64,000 nucleotides of DNA, taken from the NCBI GenBank assembly GCA_030549495.1, contig JAUIRK010000011.1, positions 1 through 64,000 of the forward strand, written 5' to 3'. Made by a program: the position numbers and the translations under genes. The DNA is from Nectonema munidae. Taxonomy: Eukaryota; Nematomorpha; Nectonematoida; Nectonematidae. Position 1 is the first letter of the stretch; each line of letters starts with the position of its first letter. The notes under the pieces were generated by a model. That model was not told the origin of the DNA. It worked only from the letters and a program-made list of their open reading frames with translations, and did not search any database. Positions 35,601-46,413 of this stretch are shown here, piece by piece.

Positions 35601-38600
35601 TGCATGAAACATTCCACTTCGTTTTTTAGGAGCTACATGGCTTAAAAAATCTTTCTTTTTTTACTTAAGAGAAACCAAAATGCGAGTTGGGTAGCGAAGA
35701 GATGTCGGAAGAAGACATTGCGATTACTGTTAGAGAAAGATTGACGCTCACCTTCGTAGTCAAATGTAGAAATGTAGGCGAAGCTTCATTCGTTCCTCAC
35801 TTTCTTGTTGGAAACAAAGTTATCAAAACTAGCGCCGGTAAATACACAGTCGAAACAGAAGTCGTATCAGATCCGAACGATCTTAATGAAGTCATTATCA
35901 CTTCGAGTTTAAGCTTTGGTGTTTCCTTAATCAATTTGCACGTTCTAGCCAGCATAGGCTTTGAAGGAAATGATATGGATTTGACTCAGGTTAGAAGAAG
36001 CCCATTGAAAATTTTCCATCTAATTCAAGAAACCAGTGAGTTCCTTTGATATTTTTACTTCATTATTTTATTATAAATGAAACATATAATGCCTTTTTAC
36101 TTTTTTAATCGATTTCAAAAATTATAAATAACTTGAACGGATTGCTGCATGTTTCTCTCTCCATTACCAAAAATAAAAAAATATTAGCAAAACGTCTTTA
36201 GTCCAAAAAACCAAATAGATTTTGGATAAATTTTAATCAAAATTTATGGGATGAAAATTTTATGGCTGAAATCTGTGCGCTAAGATACCATGTGTTCAAA
36301 GTGCTGAATTCATAAAATGCAAAGATGTTGAACTAAATTATAAGAAGGTGCTCATCGCTTTTATGCGTATTAGATTTAGAGTCCAAGAAGAGATAAAAAA
36401 TAAGTTACCTGATTAGGTTACAATACTGTTATAAAATAAACTATAAACTTTATTTCTATTATTTATTTTACTTATACATTTAATTTATGGATATTTTAAA
36501 TTTTCTTAATCAAATTCTTTAAGCATGCAATTTTAATGCTTTGAGACATTCATTAGAATCACTTGCTGTTTTTTGTCTAAGGTTTATCAGCACATAAAGC
36601 CCACAATTAAATATAAGACGAAACATTTAATATACAAAATTATTTTAAATATTTTGAAGCAAAATTTAAGTGATATATTATATATTAAAATTTTGGAGTA
36701 TAATTTTTAACTAGTTATCTCCCAAATTATTGCTAAAATGCAGATTTACGTTTTTTATTTGTATTTTTTAAGAAACGAAATTCAAATGATTTATCAATTG
36801 TGAAAAAATCTAAGAAATTTTGACTTATAATAAGCATTGTATCAGCAACGTAGCTAGGAATTTGAACAAATGGTCTAATAACTATTTTAGGAGGCATAGA
36901 AAAATTTTATCCAAATTTCAGCGCATTATATAATATAAAGTATTTTTTGGCAAAGAATCAAAATTTTTTGAAATAATTAAGGAATTTGATTCAAATTTGT
37001 ATTCAAAAAAGTTTAGTAATTGATTTATAGAGATAAATTTTGGTTTGTCTCCACGTGATCTTAAAATTATTTCCAACTATATTTCACCTTCTTTGGTAAT
37101 TTTAAGGTATGTTTCTATTAGGCTGTCTTCCTAGTATATTAAAGCTTACCAAAATAAATCTCTAGCAATCTGTTCAATAAGAATTGAAAGTTTTCTTGTT
37201 TACAATCATCATCATCATCATCATCATCATGACTAAGCCTACACTCCGTCAAAGATCGCTTTCGTCTATTGAAGGGTCATAGGTTCCACTTTGTGTATGG
37301 GTTTGAATTGGCGCCTAAAGGCTGTGCGTCAATAATAATAATAATCTAATCTCTAAATAATCTAATTCAATTTGGATTTCATTCTTCTTTCTCTACTAAA
37401 TACTTACAAACTTGTTTAACATATAATGTTTAGAATCTAAGGAAGAAGTTATCTCTTTACTTTTAGACCTCTCAAAAGCTTTTGCAACAATTTGACAAAC
37501 GATCTTACTGAGCAAACTTAATTTCCTACCATTTTCTTAGCTTTCACTTTCTTTCTTTGATTCTTATTTAACTAGTAGATTTTTGCATGTTTCTAAGAAC
37601 GATTGTTTTTCACACAAAGCTCGAGTGCTTTCAGATGGCTCTGTCTTATAGCTTTTTTGATATTGCTGGATGTTTAAGGCATGTTGCCACTTTATGTTAT
37701 ATGATTATGATATTAGTATTATTTAGGCAGGAAATAATTTGACTAGAAATTACTTGACTGTTGATATATGTAATATATAATTAACTCGCTACCAGCTAAG
37801 AGTTTGGAAAATAAATACCAACAAATCCTTTATTCTTATAAAAAACACAAAGACACTTTGCTTCACTCTTACTTAAATTGGGTTCCCAAAGGGAATTTTT
37901 TTCATTCTTACTACGATTGACAATTTTTGGTAATTTATCATGAATCAAAACACTCTCTTTTTTGGTAAAAACAAACAACTATTTCATCCTTTTTATAACA
38001 AAGTTAAATAATAATTCTTTAAATGATTGTATTGAACAACAAGAATTCACAAGTTTGAACTGCTCTGCTTGTGATAAATTTTCTATATCAATTTGATTAA
38101 CATAATTTTTTTTACTTTGTTGTCATACATCTTTCTCGTCCTTACCATCTTGAAATGTTTTACGCAAATTTGATAATGGAGGATCAAACTCCCATATGTT
38201 TATTTTATTAGTTAATTTACATATTTATGTAATTAACTATTACACTCTGATTTAATTATTAATTTTTTTGCTTTTTTGCTGTTCCCTGTTTGAAAATAAA
38301 CTTTCTTTTTCTTCTAAATATTAATCACTTTATTTTCATTTTTTCCTTTTTAATAGTTTGTGAATTAGTTGTGGAAGGTGGAAGTCATGAACATATTAAG
38401 TTCACTCGAGGAGAGAGAGTGCAAATGTCGTTTTCTTCAAAGTGTGTTCGAGGAAATGCAAATTTTATTCCCTATTTTTTTGTTAACGACGAAGTTGTAA
38501 AAGTTGCGAGTGATAGATACGATGTATCCACAAGTTCCTTACAAGATGTAGATGACTCCTCTAAAGATATTTACTCATCGACCCTCTCCTTTACTCCATC

Positions 38601-41383
38601 GAGAGACTCTTTGCTCGTTTATGGATTCCATGGCGCGGAAGGAGAATTTGAGACAAAAAATGGGCTTGGAGATTTGAGCATGAAGACTTTTCATCTTAGC
38701 GCATTTCCACCAGGTGAGCATTATGAAGTATACTATATAATTTGAACTATTGCTAATTCAATTTTTCATGAAATGTAATGTGCGCCAATACTAATCGCCT
38801 AACATTTTTAGAAGTTTGCGAATTAGTTGAAAGAGATTCCAGTGAAGAACGCGAACACATTAAGTTTATAAGAGGAGAAATAGCGACGCTACGCCTTTCT
38901 TCAAAATGCGCTAGAGGAAATGGAAATGTTGTCCCCTATTTCTTTGTACAAAACGAACTTGTCAAACATTCAACAGAAAAATATTCTGTTACCACGCATT
39001 CCCATCAAGATTCAGATGATCTCTCCAAAATTATTTACGAATCAGAGATAACCTTTACTACATCAGGAGACTACATCAGTGTTTATGCCGTCCATGCCGG
39101 GGATGAAGAAATTACGACAAAGGACGTGTTTGAAGATTCCACCATGGAGAAATTTTATCTCAGCGTTACACCACAGAGTAAGGATTCATATTCATATCTT
39201 GGAAGCAAGCGAAGATTTGCAAATCCCGCAGCACTCTTTTGAATTTAAATTATGAAGATTTTGTAAGCCTCCATCTCGTATGTGGAAAGGGAGGGAGAGG
39301 GGTGTCTATAAGTTGACAAATAAAGAATTTGTTAACTAATTAAATAGTCAAAAGTTGACAATCAGAGGGGGGGGGGGAGGGGGGTTATAATTAAACAAAA
39401 AAGTTTCACTTAAATTATGAAGACCCCTTACTCTATACTCAATATTAACATTACGATCAAAACTATGTAGAGTATAGTGCATAAGAAAAATGAAACACAG
39501 AAGAGATAGCGTCATTGAAATGATCATAATATAAATTCCAATGAGTAGCTGCAAATCTCCTAGAACCAAGGTAGAGATTTAAATGAACTATACATTTGTT
39601 CCATAATAATCGATCCGTTTTTTTCCAATTTTAGAAGTTTGTGAATTAGTCGATTCAAGTGATAAAAACATCAATTTCAAAAGAGGACATATGGAGTTAC
39701 TGTCCCTTGTCTCAAAATGTGTTCGAGGAAATTCAGTCTATGTTCCCTATTTCTTTCTACAAGACAAGGTTTTAACAACTTCGACTGGTAGATATCAGAT
39801 TCACACAACTCACTCTCAAGATAGAGACGATCCTTCAAAAGAAATTTACAAATCAATGATCTATTTTGTTCCACCAAGAAACATAATGAGTGTTTATGCA
39901 GTCCATGCTGCGGAACAAGAAATTACGACAAAAAAAGTATTTAAAGATACAGATCTAAAGACTTTCAATCTTCGCTTAATGCAACCAAGTAAGGATTCTA
40001 AGTCATAGCATAAATACCAAGCCAAGGTTAAATGGTTTTTTTCTTGAAGTATAAGATTTGTCAATGCTAAATAATAAATCATAATATTTTTTCACTTTTA
40101 GAAGTTTGTGAATTAGTTGGAGATTTAACTTATGATCAAGATATTCGCATCAGGAGAGGAGAAAGAGTGAGTCTGAAGTTTGTGTCTAAATGTCTTCGAG
40201 GAAGTGCATACTATGTTCCCTATATCTTTATAGATGACGAAGTTATCAAAATTACAACCAATAGATATTTTGTACTGACAACTCACTCACAAGATAAGGA
40301 TGATTTCTTAAAAGATGCTTATACAACCAGAATATCATTTATTCCATCGAGAGACTCTTTGAGCATTCATGTAGTTCATGCTGAGGATGAAGAAGTACAG
40401 ACAAAAGAAGTGTTTGATCAAACGAAACTAAAGACCTTCCGTTTTAGCGCATTACGTAAGGATTTGGAATTATTATTATTCAAAAGCCAAACTTAAAAAG
40501 TTAAATGAAAAATTCTTATGAAATTTTGCTTTGCCCAATCTAAAGGAACAATCTTTTTTCATTTTTAGAAGTTTGTGAATTTTTGGGAGAAAAGGATTAC
40601 AACATTAAGTTCAAAAAAATGCACAGAGTGGATATTCGATTTGCTTCAAAATGCGTTCGAGGGAATAAAAAATATGTTCCTTACTACTTCGTAGGAGATA
40701 AACTTGTCAAAGTTATGGAATATGGTTATTATTTTTTCGAAACTGAAACAAGAGATGCAGAGGATTCTTCAAAAATTTATTATATGTCATTGATGGGTTT
40801 TGTCCCCGAGAAAGATTATGTAAAAGTTTCTGTAGTGCACGCTGAAGATATAGAAGATGCGAAAAGAGAAACGTTTAGGGAATCACGTCTTAAGAATTTC
40901 CATCTAAGCTTAGCTCTACCTGGTAAGTATTCTAAAACAATCTATGTAAGCAAAATTTCTTTAAATAAATGATTTTCCTAAAATATAAGCTTGGTCATTT
41001 CTAATTGAAGAATAATAATTTTCCATTTTTAGATCTTTGCAGGTTCTTTGGGAAAGATGAAGACGTAACATTCAGTAGAGGAGATAGAGTGACGCTAACT
41101 ATGGTTTCAAAATGCAATCGATATTTAGCACACTATCTTCCTTTCTTCTTCTTGGATGACGAAATTATTCAATCAACAAGTGACGGATACGTTGTATCTA
41201 CGAGCACAGAAATAGATTATGTCACTTACTCATATTTATTCTACACATCAACGTTATCCTTTGTGCCTACGAAAGACTCTTTAAGTGTTTCAGCAGTTCA
41301 TGGTAATCAAAAATACGCGTTGAACAGAGAAGACTTGGCGGAATCTGCTACAAAGACGTTTCATCTTCGCTTATTATCCACGG
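32559..41383 (+). CDS. Gene A: secreted protein of eight exon-sized beta-rich domains
   Basis: Join of 32559-32622, 32682-33026, 35670-36035, 38357-38713, 38812-39177, 39635-39988, 40102-40455, 40569-40922 and 41033-41383, about 970 residues so far. The first exon is a signal peptide; every later exon is one domain of 115-122 residues, starts and ends in phase 1 and is bounded by GT-AG. Type 1 (D1) and type 2 (D2) are followed by six type 3 domains whose core reads SKCVRGN--YVPYFFV, then DRY-V-T-S-QD--DSSK-IY, TLSFTPSRDSL-VYAVHA and LKTFHLSL. Each domain keeps two Cys, one at its start (CEL) and one in the SKC motif. The product should be extracellular; binding or defence is only a guess. I do not recognise the family. 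No stop or frame change is present. Whether all exons enter one mRNA, and where the gene ends, cannot be seen here. Confidence 0.8.
32682..33026 (+). CDS. Gene A exon 2: domain D1 (type 1)
   Basis: 345 nt, 115 residues, phase 1-1. Key parts: LCTLNGG, YRQEEEITLSFTSLC, FPYFLVGTELFD, PSKVTITSTLQFQPT, YVWARHL, FFDVKF. Closest relative is exon 2 of gene B; stretches such as GTTACCATAACTTCTACACT are identical in both. Acceptor TTTTAATCAG, donor G|GTAAGA. Confidence 0.9.
33529..33663 (-). mobile_element. tRNA-derived SINE, copy 1
   Basis: Inverted relative to the copy at 44403-44540. It keeps the tRNA-like head (a GGGATCGAAGCC stretch as the altered B box, read inverted) and the body with CAAGCGGCGCA-TTGTGCCTT. 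It lies in the first large intron of gene A. Confidence 0.85.
33664..35669. other. Gene A intron between D1 and D2, remainder
   Basis: The intron spans 33027-35669. Apart from the SINE I see AT-rich sequence with no gene. The open frame at 34519-34761 has no family features. Confidence 0.5.
35670..36035 (+). CDS. Gene A exon 3: domain D2 (type 2)
   Basis: 366 nt, phase 1-1, starting KPKCELGSEEM. Key parts: ITVRERLTLTFVVKC, FVPHFLVGNKVIK, KYTVETEV, VIITSSLSF, ASIGFEGNDMDL, LKIFHL. Closest match is B3 at 55267-55629 (ITREERLTLTFVAKC, FVPHFVVQNEVVK). The strand that reads VYAVHA in type 3 reads VLASIGF here, which defines the subtype. Acceptor TTACTTAAG, donor A|GTGAGT. Confidence 0.88.
37204..37345. 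repeat. (TCA)n-flanked short element
   Basis: A (TCA)8 run at about 37207-37230 is followed by about 100 GC-richer bases containing GGGTTTGAATTGGCGCC, which is weakly like a Pol III B box, and then (AAT)n. This could be a short interspersed element, but I find no second copy in the window. Confidence 0.3.
37368..37650 (+). mobile_element. LINE reverse transcriptase fragment
   Basis: Frames read QFGFHSSFSTKYLQ and then SKEEVISLLLDLSKAFATI, the RT motifs QFGFR and LDLSKAFD. These are followed by SYLTSRFLHVSKNDCF. Both ends are lost and a frame change lies between the two motifs. Confidence 0.7.
38357..38713 (+). CDS. Gene A exon 4: domain D3 (type 3)
   Basis: 357 nt, phase 1-1. Begins ICELVVEGG; core FTRGERVQMSFSSKCVRGN, FIPYFFVNDEVVK, DRYDVSTSS, SLSFTP-type SSTLSFTPSRDSLLVYGFHG, KTFHLSA. 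First of six tightly packed exons; the next intron is 98 bp. Most like B4 of gene B in its ICELV start. Confidence 0.9.
38812..39177 (+). CDS. Gene A exon 5: domain D4 (type 3)
   Basis: 366 nt, phase 1-1. VCELVERDSSEE, FIRGEIATLRLSSKCARGN, VVPYFFVQNELVK, ISVYAVHAGDEEITTKDVF. Donor A|GTAAGGATTC is repeated after D5 and almost so after D6, showing that the duplication unit includes the intron start. Confidence 0.9.
39367..39384 (+). repeat. G-run in intron D4-D5
   Basis: Eleven G, one A, six G in an otherwise AT-rich 457-bp intron, with further G-rich words at about 39286-39304. It could form a quadruplex in the transcript. Confidence 0.9.
39635..39988 (+). CDS. Gene A exon 6: domain D5 (type 3)
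   Basis: 354 nt, phase 1-1. VCELVDSSDKNINFKRG, LLSLVSKCVRGNSVYVPYFF, GRYQIHTTHSQDRDDPSK, MSVYAVHAAEQEITTKKVF, LKTFNLRLM. Acceptor CCAATTTTAG, donor A|GTAAGG. Confidence 0.9.
40102..40455 (+). CDS. Gene A exon 7: domain D6 (type 3)
   Basis: 354 nt, phase 1-1. VCELVGDLTYDQD, IRRGERVSLKFVSKCLRG, YYVPYIFIDDEVIK, TTHSQDKDDFLK, SLSIHVVHAEDEEVQTKEVF, LKTFRFSAL. Flanked by introns of 113 bp on both sides. Confidence 0.9.
40569..40922 (+). CDS. Gene A exon 8: domain D7 (type 3)
   Basis: 354 nt, phase 1-1. VCEFLGEKDYNIKF, VDIRFASKCVRGNKKYVPYY, YYFFETETRDAEDSSK, VKVSVVHAEDIEDAKRETF, LKNFHLSLALP. More diverged in the middle strands than its neighbours, but complete. Confidence 0.9.
41033..41383 (+). 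CDS. Gene A exon 9: domain D8 (type 3)
   Basis: 351 nt, phase 1-1. LCRFFGKDEDVTFSRGDRV, LTMVSKCNRY, YLPFFFLDDEIIQ, YTSTLSFVPTKDSLSVSAVH, KTFHLRLL. A consensus donor G|GTATGT follows; if it is not used, the frame continues 37 residues into the intron and stops at 41496. I could not prove a following exon. Candidates with good acceptors are 41949 (CTTTTATTCTAG) and 41781 (ATCTTGCAG), both giving short tails. Confidence 0.85.
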
Positions 41384-42511
41384 GTATGTGCAATATACGT
41401 ATTTTACCAAAAACGGCATTAGCGAAATTCATGCTTATATTTCATAAGAGAAGGGCCAGCCTGAACGGCCGTCTTATTATACATTGCAAAATATAAAGGA
41501 GGAATATAATATGAAAAACCTTTATTATAAAGAAGAGCTTTTGTGGTGAAGGGGTAGAAATGTCATTTTTCAATGAAGATGTTAGAAAGGAAATTCTTTT
41601 CTTCAACTCTTCACCACTCGCTTTCGGCTTGACTTGATTTAAAGAAGACTCATCGAGTCGGAACATTTTTTTAATACACATTTCTCTCACTATCCCAATA
41701 TATATTCCTCGTTTTTATATTTTAAATATTTATATCATTATTAAAGTTTGGAAACCATGAAATGCTTCCTACATCTTGCAGTAAAAAGCTCAAATTTAAA
41801 GGAAAGAAAAACTAAAGTTCATTATGTTCTTTATAATGCGAAAACAAAATAAATTGTTCAGGGATTTGACAAATTATTTTAGATCACCTGTCTAATAAAA
41901 AATTTTTTTTAAATTTCTAACATTATTTTTAAATTACTTTTATTCTAGTAATGTGTTTGATGAAGTGCTGTTCTATAATTTCTAGACAAATATATGAGCT
42001 AACTTAACAAATCTTACACTTATATAAAGATACCTCTCAAAAGATTATTAAAAATATAAATATCGCAATATTAGTAAAATAAAATGAATCTTTTTTTATT
42101 CACCTGTAACCTCATTTATTTATATCAAAGTCAACCGAGTGCAAATTTTATTAATCATCCTATTTTTCAATGTCTGTCCTTTATATATATCAAAGTGAAT
42201 ACATAGACCAATGTAGATATAAAATGGCATACATTTTTCTAAAAATTTTGAAATGTTGTCTACTTTACCCTACCATCTCTTCAGGTTTTAGGAAAAATAG
42301 TTTAGATTTTACGAAATACAATCAAAATGAAAATAGGCCTAGCCTTCACAATCTGTTCAAGATATGAACTTTTTCGTTTTAACACGTGGTATAGGATAAA
42401 ATATACTTTAATTGAATAAATATACTTTTTTTGTTATATCTGGATGAAAATATGCATTACAACTTTCAGAATTGCACAAATATTGCAAACAAGTCCTTAA
42501 ATGAGAAGCAA

Positions 42512-42650
42512 GTCAATTCGGCTTTAAGAAAATTCACCGTCTCGACCTCTGGAAAATTTGGCTTATAAATACATTGATATTTATATTGCCTAGAATTGTC
42601 TTGAGATCGAATTGTCACAAAGGAGAACTTTCTTAAAGGCCGAATGATCC
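42512..42650. mobile_element. MITE related to the 20634-21217 MULE
   Basis: Ends pair as inverted repeats: GTCAATTCGGCTTTAAGAAA against GATCATTCGGCCTTTAAGAA read from the right. The internal segment 42594-42616 (AATTGTCTTGAGATCGAATT) matches 21173-21195 near the right end of the short MULE at 19 of 23, so it probably belongs to the same family. Confidence 0.6.
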
Positions 42651-43568
42651 CTGAACCCTTAAATGAATTATAAGAGAATGCTGAATCAATTAAACCCTCA
42701 TTGGAAATATTTCTTTAAATCAAATACGACAAAACTTGCTCATTGTAAATCCAGAACACAACGCGATGTCTCACTTTGAAAAAAATTATAAAAAGCTTAA
42801 GAAAAATATAAAATCAGGTAATGCAAGTAAAAAATTTACAAATAAAATACTTTGGGATAGAAAATTTCAAAGCTCTATCAACTTTAGTGTAATCGGGCAA
42901 TCGAAAATTTTAGCACAATCGCAAAATCAAAGGTATAGCAAGCAGCACAGAATTCCAAAAGTGACAAATTTTGCGAAAAATCCCCCGATCCAGCAATACA
43001 GTTTGTGAGGCTAAGACGATATTGAATCAAAGACAAGTGATGAATGGGTACTTCAATATTATAAGAAATTACTTTGCTGAAGGAAATTGGATGGGACATA
43101 GTTTTTTATATGTGTTTTTGAAATGTAAGGACGAATTTAACTACGGTGAAGACCATGTATTTGAAAGGCTAAAGAAATGAATGAGAGTTTCAATGTTAGG
43201 ATTTGAGAGCAAACTTAAAGGATCTATAAAAAGTTTATTTCAAATTTTTTGTATTTTTCATTAAATTAATTGATAAATTAGACAAAAACATTTAACTTTA
43301 AAATGACTTTTTTTTTATTTAGATTAAAGACATCTTTTCCAATGATTCTTGTGAATGACACTTTTTAATGTTTGTTTTTTATTTTTTATGTTACTCGTGT
43401 ATTTTTTTAAGTTTTTCTTCTAATCCTAAATTATTTCATGAAATGTAATACTTTGTTTTAAATTATATTAATTATATGATTGATAAATAAAAATCTTTGG
43501 CATCTTTTTATATTTAATTAAATATATAAATGGAAGAAGGAAGATTTTGATACAAAGGTAAACAAGGG

Positions 43569-43656
43569 GTCTGGCAAGATCATGGGAGAAAACAAAAAGA
43601 GACAACGAAATGTATAGAAAGTATATGTAACATACAAAGTATAGCGCTTGCCAGAC
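43569..43656. repeat. Short inverted-repeat element
   Basis: GTCTGGCAAG at 43569-43578 and its exact complement CTTGCCAGAC at 43647-43656 enclose about 70 bases. A looser pair, AGTCTAGCAAGG and GGCTTGCCAGCG, lies at about 44184-44234 and may be another copy. Confidence 0.45.
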
Positions 43657-44402
43657 ATAATTTTAACTTAAATATATATTTTTGATTTTTTTGGATGAAC
43701 TGTCGAGAAAACCATAAAAAAATTTACATCGTTTTTAAGACGATATTAGATACAAAATATATAACACCTTAGAGAAATTGAAAAAAAAACAAAGTTTATT
43801 CACCAAAATTTTTATCATTGGAAGACATGTAAATATTTTCTTTGTTCATATCTTCTGCGTAAACAAAAAATAAAGTAAACAAAATTGATTTCTGCGTATA
43901 TACCTTTTAAGCTCTTATTTAGTTTTTTATATTTTTTGAAACTTTAAGAGAAAACTGCATAACCTGAAAGTCTTTAATTGTCTATATATCTATATATATA
44001 CGATCATTCCAAAACATCAATTTCAAAGATTAAAAAAAACTTTATTTTTGATCCAATTTACTTGAAATTTTTAGTGTTAGCTAAAAATATGATTTTCGTT
44101 TAGTCTGTTAAATTTCAACTTATTTGATGACTGCTAAGTTATTTTTTTACATGTAAATTTTTTAGCATTCACATATATAAGCAGTCTAGCAAGGTTTTTC
44201 TGTGTATTTTTTGTCTCCCCGTTGGCTTGCCAGCGAACTAATACATATATAGATAATTTTAATATATACTGTAATATCTTAAATAAAAAAATGTATATAG
44301 GATTTTTAATGTTAAATTTTGATGTAATTTGACAAAATCTAATGATCTTCCGATAATTTCAATTCAAAATTTTGTTTAAAAACATACCAATAGGTCTTTT
44401 GA

Positions 44403-44540
44403 CTGGCGTGAGTAAGGTTGGTTAGGTACTGGGTTTCGATAACTCAAGGTCTTGGGTTCGATCCCGGCCAACTTTCTCATAGTTCGATACAAGCGGCGCA
44501 ATTGTGCCTTCTCGATGAAAACACCCCACGGTCATTATTC
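44403..44540 (+). mobile_element. tRNA-derived SINE, copy 2 (best preserved)
   Basis: The head is tRNA-like: an A-box-like TGAGTAAGGTTGG and, about 45 bases later, the canonical B box GGTTCGATCCC. The body CATAGTTCGATACAAGCGGC and CTTCTCGATGAAAACACCCC is shared with the copies at 33529-33663 and 47459-47590. The tRNA part lacks a believable cloverleaf, so it is a SINE and not a tRNA gene. Confidence 0.9.
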
Positions 44541-46413
44541 GACCTTTAAAACAGTTTTTTAAAACTTAATTATCCTTTTTTTGTTCCAAAAAAAAACTCA
44601 AAATCAACTTCTAGTTTTTGGGTTGATACCAAACTTTAATAAAAGACAAAAGATTTTGGCTTCAGGTTGTAAAAAATGATCTTTATTCAAAAATTGACTA
44701 CTTTCAAATTTTAAGGTCAGTTACGGTTAATATATAACATTTTTTGTCTTATCTTCAATTTTTATGATAAAATATTATTTAATACTGTATTTTGTTACTC
44801 TCTTATACTTTAAGTTAACAAAAAATACTATTCAAAAAATAAAATAATGCTTTTACATTTCAAGGCGCATAGCATGCCAATTTTTATCACTTTAGTAACT
44901 TTTCAAATGTTTTATAGTATTTTTAAACTTCAGGTGCGGTGAAGAATTGTCTTTATTCAATGATTGTCGACTTAAACATTTTAGGGTTTAGTCAATGTTT
45001 ATAAGATATTTTGTCTTTCCTTCAATTTTTATAACAAAATTTTGATGACTTTTATATTGAATTTTTGGTGGTTATTTCATCTATAAGTTAACTTTTAAAA
45101 ATACTATTTAAAAAATAGAAAGATAGATTTAGTTACGAGGAGCCATTCTACTACCATGAAAGTGATATAAAATGATGCAGCTAGCGTAGCGATTTTACAA
45201 AATGTCGCAAGATTTGAAGAGATATGGTTTAGCCAATTTTGTACAATAACTTTTTGATATGGAGTGGAGAATGAGACTTTAAAATTTTTGCATTTAACTA
45301 TTTCTATTTCAGTAAAAAAATACTGATACCCAAGTTCCATAACTTTCTATACAGCTATGGAAGAAAAGTTAGAGTATATCTTTCTATTTCTCCTGGTATA
45401 GGTTATTATGGCTTCGTGCAAACTTTTGAGAAAAGATGAAATCAATATCGCTTTGACATTGATTAGTTTTGTATGAGTTGGACCGTTATGGAAAAACATA
45501 AAAACGTTGCGACTTTTTATCTTCTCAATCTTATATTCAAATTATAAACATTTTTATATCATCCAAGATCTAGAGTCATAGAAATTCTTTAGCTTTCATG
45601 CTAAGAAACAAACCGAATCAAAGTCTTTGTAAAAGAACAAATAGACTTAAAAAGATAGGCATTGATTAAAAGAAAAGTCCTCTAATCGAATATATAAAAC
45701 GGTTCTATGAAAAATTATAGTTTATCTGAAATACATCCCTTTCTCTAACTCTCTTCCATAATATTCATCATACCTTTTTTCATTTTTCTTTATTTTTTAA
45801 TATTTGATATACAATCTATTTTAAAAAGCATAAAGCTCAAAAGTGATTTAATAAATTTAAACTTTATACTTAAACAATTGATCTGATGGAATAAAAATAG
45901 GAATTTATACGTGTCAATTTTGAGACAGTGATCGTTCTGAATAGAGACTAAGATCATAATTCAATTTTATTTATGAAAATATAAAAACCGTTCAAAAACA
46001 AAAGAAACTTATTTAACACAAGCGAGGTAAATTTAACACAACATTGATTATTTTTGACATTAGATGTAAAAGTATATGAATAATTTAGTCGATTTTCATT
46101 GAACTAATTCAAAAAAAGTAATCTAAAACAGAAAATGTCTCTCCATTTTTAAAGATATTTTAGATTGATAATATAGATGATAGAAATCAACATTATAAAA
46201 ACATTAGCAAATTTTTTTGTATAAAAAATGTAGAAATATACTCACAAACACATAGGTACATGGTAAAGCGAAATAGAGCCATTGTTATTAACAACTAATA
46301 CGCGTTTTGATTGTGCGTCTACGTTAGATGTAGATTAGTGGAAAGTGTGATTTTACATTTTATCCACCAATGTATGAAAGTAAGTGTTAGCTTAGACAAG
46401 GACACGATGTATA

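Larger units (their letters stand above)
36036..38356. other. Gene A intron between D2 and D3
   Basis: Holds a LINE fragment (37368-37650), a short (TCA)n run with a (AAT)n-ended segment (37204-37345), and a possible hAT MITE end CAACGTAGCTAGGAATTTG near 36846. The rest is AT-rich without genes. Confidence 0.5.

Noticed and set aside
37204-37230. Short CRISPR-like or satellite array
   Set aside because: A simple (TCA)8 run, not spaced repeats.
42736-43180. Two frames that could form an exon of gene A
   Set aside because: Composition and motifs do not match the domain family (no SKC, no YFFV, no splice sites in phase 1) and no family was recognised.
44403-44540. Possible functional tRNA gene
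   Set aside because: A and B boxes are present, but the arms do not pair well and two relatives share a non-tRNA body, so it is a SINE.
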